Shown one piece after another: positions 1-4,845 of a DNA stretch of 5,722 nt. Both the position numbers and the translations under genes were made by a program. This DNA comes from DASWOJ01 sp036398775 (lineage in GTDB: Bacteria > Pseudomonadota > Alphaproteobacteria > Acetobacterales > Acetobacteraceae): the NCBI GenBank assembly GCA_036398775.1, contig DASWOJ010000084.1, positions 1 through 5,722 of the forward strand, in the 5' to 3' direction. Within the stretch, counting starts at the first letter, position 1; each line of letters opens with the position of its first letter. Below the pieces are notes generated by a model. That model was not told where the DNA came from. It did no database searches and saw only the letters and a program-made list of their open reading frames with translations.

Positions 1-1028
1 AGCCCGGCGGCGGTCGCGAACGGGGTGCCGGGGCAGAAGATGCCGACGCCGGTGCGCAGGTTCGCCGCGTCTTCGGAGAACGCGGCCAAGAACTCCGCCT
101 GGTTTACCGCGCTCAACACGGCCCGGCGGATCGCAACGTCGTTGAAGGGGGGCAGCAGGGTGTTGAAGCGCAGGATGGGCACCACCCCGGTGGGATCGTT
201 GGTGGCGACCACCAGGCGCGGGTCGCCGCGCAGGGTCGGCAACAGGTCGGGCGGCGGCGCTTCCACCCAGTCCACAGCGCCGGTGCGCAGCGCCGCCGCG
301 GCGGTGGCGGGTTCGGGCATCACCAGCCACTCCACCCGATCCAGCTCGGCGCGCTTGGACCCGCTGGTCAGGCCCGGCGGTCCCTCGGCAGGGACATAAG
401 CCGCAAAGCGTTCATAGACGATCTGCGAGCCGGGTATCCGCTCGGACTCCAGGAGGCGGAACGGGCCGCTGCCGATGATCTCGGGGACGGGCTTGCTGGC
501 CGGCAGCGCGGCCAGGCGCTCGGGCATGATTGCGCAGATGTTGGGCGACATCTTGCCCAGGGCGTCGGGCAGCAGGGGGAAGGGCCGATGCAGGCGGAAG
601 CGGATCGTGCGGTCGTCGGGCGCATCCAGCGCGTCGGTCGCGGCCATCAGCGCGGCGCCGAACCCGTCCACTGCGGCCCAGCGGCGGATGGAGGCCACGG
701 CGTCCCGCGCCAGGACGGGGGTCCCGTCGTGGAAGCGCAGGCCATCGCGGAGGGTCAGGGTCCACAAGCGCCCATCCGCCTCCGTCGCGTGCCCGGCCAG
801 CATCTGCGGCCGGGGCGCGTAGGCGGCATCGAGGCCATACAGCGTGTCGAACACCAGGAAGGCATGGTTGCGGACCTGGGCGGCGGTATTGGCGATGGGG
901 TCCAGCACCGGCAGGTCCACACAGGGCACGAAGCGCAGGACGCGGGCTGGCTGCGCCAGGGCCGGGGTAGGCAGGGCCGGCGCAGCCAGCGCCGCGGCGG
1001 CGCCGGTCAGCAGGGTTCAGCGTTTCAT
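1..1028 (-). CDS. ABC transporter substrate-binding protein, family 5 (peptide/nickel type); C-terminus beyond window; in-frame TGA at codon 4, possible pseudogene
   Basis: This is the exported solute-binding subunit of an ABC importer of the SBP_bac_5 type. From ATG at 1026-1028 the frame reads MKR, then TGA (1017-1019), then TLLTGAAAALAAPAL and stays open for every remaining codon to the window edge, 342 in all. Family members are usually about 500 residues, so roughly a third lies outside. An AGGAGG at 1037-1042, 8 bases upstream, marks this ATG as the original start. Residues 5-26 form a hydrophobic, Ala-rich signal peptide ending in ALAQ. Family landmarks are DTLYG (61-65), LRFHDGTPV (97-105), GSGPF (186-190) and a late FN-PFND region (about 289-297). 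Changing TGA to CGA would restore an MKRRTLL start with the twin Arg common in this family. As it stands, the nearest in-frame GTG (927-929) would give a protein without a signal peptide. The gene lies 52 bases after the dehydrogenase and may import the pathway substrate; ligand unknown. Family call firm; intactness doubtful. Confidence 0.85.
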
Positions 1029-1080
1029 CGGTCGTCCCTCCTCGGGCGCCTGTTCCGGCCCTTCTTCGGCTGGTTTGCGG
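1029..1080 (-). other. Short intergenic spacer (52 bases)
   Basis: The spacer between the dehydrogenase stop (TAG, 1081-1083) and the binding-protein start holds the AGGAGG site. I see no T-run terminator or promoter in it. The binding-protein gene is probably co-transcribed with the genes upstream. Confidence 0.5.
1037..1042 (-). promoter_or_regulatory. Shine-Dalgarno AGGAGG before the binding-protein gene
   Basis: On the minus strand an AGGAGG lies 8 bases before ATG 1028-1026. It is the strongest ribosome-binding site in the window. It matters because it fixes the intended start of a frame that is stopped three codons later. Confidence 0.7.
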
Positions 1081-1953
1081 CTATTCGGCCGCCTTCGGCA
1101 AGCGGGATGCCGCCGCCAGCGCGTCCAGCAGCGGTTCCAGGTCCGGCAGGTTGCGCGCCTCGCCCATCGCGGCGCCCTGCCGCCAAGCCCAGTCCTGCCG
1201 CTCGGCGATGGCGCGGCTCAGCAGCGGCTCTACCCCGGCGTCCCCGACCGTGCGGGCGACCTCCCGCATCTCCTCGGCGCGGCGCTTGCCGTGGATCAGG
1301 GCGCGGCTGATGACGTAGCGGGCCAAGCCCGGCCAGTCGCGGTGCGGCAGGGTGTCGCCTAGGGTGCGGAGCACGTCGGCCTCGACGCCGTAGTGCCACG
1401 CGGCCAGCATGCACTCCGTCGTCAGCGCCTCCAGGCCCTTGATCATCACGCTGCGGCACATCTTCACCGACGACGCGCGGCCGATGTCGGGGGAGTAGTC
1501 GGTCAGGTCCATCCCGAACGGCGCCGCGGCGCGGATGAAGTCCGCGGCATGGGGGCCGCCGAGCAGCATGGGCGAGCGCAAGCCGTGCGGTGGCACGCTG
1601 GTCATCACGGCGGCCTCGACATAACGGCCGCCTGCGGCCCCGACGATGCGCGCGGCTTCCTGCTTGGCCGCAGGGGACACACTGTTCACGTCAACCACGA
1701 ACGGCGCGTGGCCGAGGCTGCCGGCGAGGGACCGCGTCGCCTCCAGCGCCGATCCCGCGGTCACGCAAACGAACACGGCGTCAGCCCCGCGCACCGCGTC
1801 GTGGGCGCCCGGCGCCGCAAAGCCTGCCGTCCCGGCGCGGGTCTGGGCGGTGGGCGCCACGTCGAAGGCGGCAATTGCCACACCCTGGGCCACCAGATCG
1901 CGGGCGAAGATGCCACCCACCTCGCCGAAGCCGATGATTGCGATCTTGTTCAT
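1081..1953 (-). CDS. NAD(P)-dependent oxidoreductase of the 6-phosphogluconate/3-hydroxyisobutyrate dehydrogenase superfamily, DUF1932-type C-terminus
   Basis: This is a 290-residue cytosolic beta-hydroxyacid dehydrogenase-like protein. It opens with a Rossmann dinucleotide site, IAIIGFGEVGG, with GxGxxG at residues 8-13. An FVCVTAG strand follows at 61-67 and a VDVNSVSP segment at 87-94. Lys164, in SSVKMCRS, sits where the catalytic lysine of 3-hydroxyisobutyrate dehydrogenases is expected. The C-terminal helical half (about 190-270, with RRAEEMREVA and LLSRAIAERQDW) is typical of the DUF1932 group. ATG 1951-1953 is well supported by AGGGGAG 6 bases upstream. It follows the LigJ-like gene after 90 bases and precedes the binding protein by 52. 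The substrate cannot be read from sequence. By context it may oxidise or reduce an intermediate of the ring-cleavage pathway, perhaps taking the place of LigC, which belongs to a different (Gfo/Idh/MocA) family; that role is inference. Confidence 0.85.
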   Translation of the reverse strand: MNKIAIIGFGEVGGIFARDLVAQGVAIAAFDVAPTAQTRAGTAGFAAPGAHDAVRGADAVFVCVTAGSALEATRSLAGSLGHAPFVVDVNSVSPAAKQEAARIVGAAGGRYVEAAVMTSVPPHGLRSPMLLGGPHAADFIRAAAPFGMDLTDYSPDIGRASSVKMCRSVMIKGLEALTTECMLAAWHYGVEADVLRTLGDTLPHRDWPGLARYVISRALIHGKRRAEEMREVARTVGDAGVEPLLSRAIAERQDWAWRQGAAMGEARNLPDLEPLLDALAAASRLPKAAE

Positions 1954-1959
1954 GGGAGT

Positions 1960-1966
1960 CTCCCCT
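1960..1966 (-). promoter_or_regulatory. Shine-Dalgarno AGGGGAG before the dehydrogenase gene
   Basis: AGGGGAG on the minus strand, 6 bases before ATG 1953-1951, supports this start. Unlike the upstream genes, this one has its own ribosome-binding site in a spacer and does not rely on a stop/start overlap. Confidence 0.6.
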
Positions 1967-1976
1967 CGTTATCCAA

Positions 1977-2015
1977 GACCGTGGCAGCCCGGTCCATGTC
2001 GCGGCAAAGTGCCGC
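1977..2015 (-). other. Two small inverted repeats in the LigJ-dehydrogenase spacer
   Basis: The 90-base spacer (1954-2043) is the longest gap in the window. It contains a perfect 6-base-pair stem, GCGGCA/TGCCGC, with a 3-base loop (2001-2015), and a weaker 5-base-pair stem, GACCG/CGGTC, with an 8-base loop (1977-1994). Neither is followed by a T-run on the minus strand, so I do not call a terminator. The stems could affect mRNA processing between the first gene block and the dehydrogenase, or could be chance in GC-rich DNA. An 8-base palindrome CCGGCCGG lies at 2028-2035. No promoter is evident. Confidence 0.3.
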
Positions 2016-2043
2016 CGTTGCTGAAACCCGGCCGGTCATCCCC

Positions 2044-3066
2044 TCACCGGCCCTGCTGGGTCAGGATGGCGTCGAGGCGCGGATACACCCGCCGCGCGTT
2101 CAGCTCGAACACCCGGCGCTTGTCTGCGTTGGAGATTGGAAGCGCATCAATGTAGCGCTTCGTGTCATCGAAGTAGTGGCCGGTTTCCGGATCAATCCCG
2201 CGCACCGCGCCCACCATCTCCGAGCCGAACAGGATGTTGGCGACGTCAATGACGCGGAACAGCAGGTCAATGCCGGGCTGGTGATACACGCAGGTGTCGA
2301 AGAACACGTTGCGCATGACGTGCTCGGCCAGCGGCGGCCGGTGCAACATGTCGGCCAGCCCGCGGTAGCGGCCCCAGTGATACGGCGCCGCGCCGCCGCC
2401 GTGCGGGATGATGAACCGCAGCGTCGGGAAGTCCCGGAACAGGTCGCCCTCCAGGAACTGCATGAAGGCCGTGGTGTCGGCGTTGATGTAGTGGGCGCCG
2501 GTGGCGTGGAAGTTGGCGTTGCAGGAGCCGGACACGTGGATCATCGCCGGCACGTCCAGCTCGGCCATCGTCTCGAAAAAGGGATACCAGGCGCGGTCGG
2601 TCAGCGGCGGGCCGGTCCAATGGCCGCCGGACGGGTCCGGGTTCAGGTTGCAGCCGATGAAGCCCAGCTCGGTAACGCAGCGCTCCAGCTCGGCGATCGA
2701 GTGGGTGATGGACACGCCCGGCGACTGCGGCAGTTGGCACACGCCCACGAAGGTCCGGGGGAACAGGTCCACCACGCGCTTGACGAGGTCATTGCAGCGG
2801 CGGGTCCAGGCTTGGCTGACCGCCTCGTTGCCGACGTGGTGGGCCATGGTGGAGGCGCGCGGGCTGAAGATCGTCATGTCGGCGCCGCGCTCGTGCAGTA
2901 GGCGGAGCTGATTCTGCTCGATGGTTTGCCGGATCTCGTCGTCGGAGATGCCGGGATAGGCCGGGTTGATGTCGCCGCCGGCCTTGAAGGCGGCCTTTTG
3001 CCGGTCTCGCCACCCGTCATGCGCCGCGGGCGCAGTGGTGTAGTGGCCGTGGCAGTCTATGATCAT
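2044..3066 (-). CDS. ligJ: 4-oxalomesaconate hydratase (amidohydrolase superfamily, LigJ-type)
   Basis: The enzyme hydrates 4-oxalomesaconate to 4-carboxy-4-hydroxy-2-oxoadipate in protocatechuate 4,5-cleavage and gallate catabolism, in the cytosol. The 340-residue protein matches, from memory, Sphingobium LigJ (about 341 residues) nearly end to end. Shared blocks include MIIDCHGHYTTAP at the N-terminus, FSPRAS (67-72), LNPDPSGGHWT (141-151), MIHVS (175-179), IPHGGGAAPYHWGR (220-233) and FFDTCVYHQPGIDLL (255-269). Likely metal-site and catalytic residues are His6 and His8 (HxH), His177, His222 and Glu283 (GSEM). ATG at 3064-3066 is chosen because it gives the LigJ N-terminus and overlaps the upstream stop as ATGA (3063-3066); the open frame extends to 3147 but that extension is not LigJ-like. 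The LigK gene lies two genes upstream in the same operon. It is one of the two firmest identifications here. Substrate preference for the keto or enol tautomer cannot be told. Confidence 0.93.
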   Translation of the reverse strand: MIIDCHGHYTTAPAAHDGWRDRQKAAFKAGGDINPAYPGISDDEIRQTIEQNQLRLLHERGADMTIFSPRASTMAHHVGNEAVSQAWTRRCNDLVKRVVDLFPRTFVGVCQLPQSPGVSITHSIAELERCVTELGFIGCNLNPDPSGGHWTGPPLTDRAWYPFFETMAELDVPAMIHVSGSCNANFHATGAHYINADTTAFMQFLEGDLFRDFPTLRFIIPHGGGAAPYHWGRYRGLADMLHRPPLAEHVMRNVFFDTCVYHQPGIDLLFRVIDVANILFGSEMVGAVRGIDPETGHYFDDTKRYIDALPISNADKRRVFELNARRVYPRLDAILTQQGR

Positions 3067-4034
3067 TGACCCATCCCCAGCGTGTCGCCAACCGCTTCGC
3101 GCATTACCGCGAGGCCGGGCCGGTTCTCGGGCGGCAGCCCTTCCCAAACCTCTTCGATGTCGAGGTACCGGGGCAGCAAGCCTTGCTCGGCCGAGTAGCG
3201 CAAGGCGAGGGCGAGGGCAGGCTGCAGCGCCGTGCGGCCCATCGGCAGCGGGTCGTCCCCCCCGGGATCCGGTGAAGCCGCGGCCCTGGCATCGCGGAAC
3301 ATGCGCAGGAGTTCGGCCACCAGGTCCGGGCGATGTTCGGCCAGTTCGCGCCGCACCGTGACCAGGTGGTTGACCGGAACGAAGCCGTGGCGGCGCCGGA
3401 ACGCCTCGCCGGCCGCGACTGGGTGGGGAAAGACGGTGCGCAGGCCGGGGTCATCCGGGAGGTCGTTGCCGACGATCACCGCGTCCAGGTCGCCGGCGCG
3501 CAGCATGGCTAGCATGTCAGCGCCCGTCGGCGCGCGCGCGGCCCAGGGGGGCTCGCGATACTCGGCCACGTGCGCGTCCTCGAACGTGACCCAGCGTACC
3601 TGCTCCGGCCGCACGCCGTAGTCCCCGGCGAGGATGCCGCGCAGCCACATGCCCGTGGTCTGGCTGTAGGCGCGCACGCCGACGCGGCGGCCGGCGAGGT
3701 CGGCCGGGCCGCGGATGGTGCTGCCGACGCGGCAGAGCAGGGCCGGTTCCTGGAACCGGGCCGCCACCGCCACGGGCAGCAGCACCAGCGGCCTTCCGTA
3801 GGCCTTCGCCTGCAAGAAAGTGGCGATTGCCATCTCGCACACGTCGAAGCGCGCGTCCCGCACCATCGGCGCAAAGGCGCGGTTGACCGGCGACACGTCG
3901 GCGAACTTCAGGCGCAGCAGGGCAGACGCGACCTGGCCGGACCTGAGCGCCGCGGTGTGCTTGTAGGCGCCGAGCGCCGTGCGCAGGACCGACGCTTCGG
4001 CCGCGGCCAGGGCGGTATCGCTGGGCACGCTCAA
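3063..4034 (-). CDS. 4,5-dihydroxyphthalate decarboxylase-like protein (periplasmic-binding-protein fold, cytosolic)
   Basis: This 323-residue protein resembles Pht5/OphC 4,5-dihydroxyphthalate decarboxylase and related NMT1/ABC-binding-like proteins. Shared features are the RFDVCEMAIATFL block (62-74), a PLVLLPV strand (82-88), the ADLAGRRVGVR segment (111-121), WLRGILAGDYGV (130-141) and GDLDAVIVG (181-189). No signal peptide or lipobox is visible, so it is probably a cytosolic enzyme and not a transport protein. Known family members remove a carboxylate from 4,5-dihydroxyphthalate to give protocatechuate. Here the substrate is unproven, but a carboxylated catechol or a ring-fission acid would suit its place between LigK and LigJ. 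The start is probably TTG (4032-4034), which overlaps the LigK stop as TTGA. GTG at 4026-4028, two codons later, is an alternative with better spacing from GGGG at 4037-4040. The stop overlaps the LigJ start as ATGA. Family fairly sure, reaction uncertain. Confidence 0.75.
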   Translation of the reverse strand: MSVPSDTALAAAEASVLRTALGAYKHTAALRSGQVASALLRLKFADVSPVNRAFAPMVRDARFDVCEMAIATFLQAKAYGRPLVLLPVAVAARFQEPALLCRVGSTIRGPADLAGRRVGVRAYSQTTGMWLRGILAGDYGVRPEQVRWVTFEDAHVAEYREPPWAARAPTGADMLAMLRAGDLDAVIVGNDLPDDPGLRTVFPHPVAAGEAFRRRHGFVPVNHLVTVRRELAEHRPDLVAELLRMFRDARAAASPDPGGDDPLPMGRTALQPALALALRYSAEQGLLPRYLDIEEVWEGLPPENRPGLAVMREAVGDTLGMGQ

Positions 4035-4723
4035 ATCCCCGCATACGGGCGATACGTCAGCCCCTTCATGGCCAGCTTTTCCCGCATACCGTAGATGTCC
4101 AGGCCGACTTCGCCGGCTTGCAGACGGGCGCGGACGCCGGCCTCCCTGCGCTCGCGCTCCTCGCTGCGGCGCAGCACGTCCGCGGCGGACAGGCGCGGCA
4201 CCACGACCACGCCGTCGTCATCGGCCACGACCAGGTCGCCGGGGTGGATAAGCTGGCCGGCGCAGACCACCGGCACGTTGACCGAGCCGAGCGTTTCCTT
4301 GACCGTGCCCTGGGCCGACACCGCGCGGGACCAGACGGGGAATCGCATCTCCGTCAGCGTCGCCACGTCGCGCACGCCGGCCTCGATCACCAGGCCCAGC
4401 ACGCCGCGGGCGGCCAGGGAGGCGGCCAGCAGGTCGCCGAAGTAGCCGGTGTCGCTGGGCGAGGTGGGAGCGACCACCAGCACGTCCCCGGCCCGGCACT
4501 GCTCGACGGCCACGTGCAGCATCCAGTTGTCACCAGGCGGGATGGACACGGTGACGGCGCTGCCGGCCAGCTTCGCGCCGGGGTAGATCGGGCGCATGTA
4601 GGAGGCGAGCAGGCCGGTGCGGCCCTGGGCCTCGTGGATCGTCGCCACTCCATAGGGCGCATACGCCTGCGCAAGCTCGTGCGCGACGCGCGGCGGGTCG
4701 GTGACGACCAGGCCGGCCGTCAT
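4031..4723 (-). CDS. ligK: 4-carboxy-4-hydroxy-2-oxoadipate aldolase / oxaloacetate decarboxylase (LigK/GalC/RraA-like family)
   Basis: This class II, metal-dependent pyruvate aldolase splits 4-carboxy-4-hydroxy-2-oxoadipate into pyruvate and oxaloacetate. It is the last step of protocatechuate 4,5-cleavage and gallate degradation. The 230 residues match the usual family length (about 228-238). The family signature GD-x20-RD is exact, at Gly96-Asp97 and Arg118-Asp119; the Arg contacts the pyruvyl carboxylate and the Asp helps hold the divalent metal. Glu194 falls where a neighbouring subunit's catalytic Glu lies in the Pseudomonas enzyme. Other hallmarks are KLAGSAVTVS (51-60), the DNWMLHVAVEQCRAGDVLVV region (65-84) and GYFGDLLA (93-100). 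It reads as a true aldolase and not the RNase E regulator RraA, which is shorter and lies in another context. ATG 4721-4723 has GGAG at 4732-4735, 8 bases upstream, and overlaps a small ORF's stop as ATGA. Its own stop overlaps the next gene. Confidence 0.92.
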   Translation of the reverse strand: MTAGLVVTDPPRVAHELAQAYAPYGVATIHEAQGRTGLLASYMRPIYPGAKLAGSAVTVSIPPGDNWMLHVAVEQCRAGDVLVVAPTSPSDTGYFGDLLAASLAARGVLGLVIEAGVRDVATLTEMRFPVWSRAVSAQGTVKETLGSVNVPVVCAGQLIHPGDLVVADDDGVVVVPRLSAADVLRRSEERERREAGVRARLQAGEVGLDIYGMREKLAMKGLTYRPYAGI

Positions 4724-4845
4724 GCGCGGCGCTCCGCCACGTGCGGGGACGTGGCCTCGTGGCCCCCGGCGTCCGTGATGATTTGCCGATTGGACCTGGA
4801 CCCGTGGGTGCCGGCCACCAGCGTTGCTCCAAACGTCCTGCTCAC
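4720..4845 (-). CDS. Possible 41-residue small protein between dioxygenase and aldolase genes
   Basis: A GTG-started frame (4843-4845) overlaps the dioxygenase stop as GTGA and ends in a TGA that overlaps the LigK start as ATGA (4720-4723). It therefore exactly fills the only gap in an otherwise gapless run of coupled genes. AGGGG lies about 9 bases upstream of the GTG. The product starts SRTFGATLVAGTHGS and ends HEATSPHVAERRA. It is hydrophilic and rich in Arg, Thr, Ala and Gly, with no Cys, no membrane segment and no motif I recognise. Third codon positions are mostly G/C (35 of 41), as in the neighbours, although two AGG codons and a TTT-GGA-GCA run are less typical. It might be a real small protein, a linker frame that keeps ribosomes moving into ligK, or a remnant of a lost gene. 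Evidence is positional only. Confidence 0.4.
   Translation of the reverse strand: MSRTFGATLVAGTHGSRSNRQIITDAGGHEATSPHVAERRA

Noticed and set aside
1017..1028. A three-residue leader ORF (MKR-stop) acting as a regulatory upstream ORF
   Set aside because: The codons after the stop continue in the same frame as a normal signal peptide, so a mutated start of the main gene explains it better.
588..1310. A 240-codon plus-strand open frame over the binding-protein and dehydrogenase genes
   Set aside because: It has Arg/Pro/Ala-rich composition and is antisense to conserved family-5 binding-protein sequence; no evidence of coding.
2001..2015. Rho-independent terminator after ligJ
   Set aside because: The stem is real but short, and no T-run follows it on the minus strand.
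1393..2901. A 502-codon open frame on the plus strand
   Set aside because: It lies antisense across the dehydrogenase and ligJ genes, both clearly recognisable on the minus strand. Its His/Arg/Gly/Ala-rich product shows no motif; long mirror frames are expected in GC-rich DNA.
3067..3147. A 27-residue N-terminal extension of the LigJ-like protein
   Set aside because: The extension is low-complexity, and known LigJ begins at MIIDCHGH. The inner ATG gives the usual length and a 4-base overlap with the upstream stop.
4031..4723. RraA, the RNase E activity regulator
   Set aside because: The complete GD-x20-RD aldolase signature, the length of 230 residues and the neighbouring ligJ favour a LigK-type aldolase.
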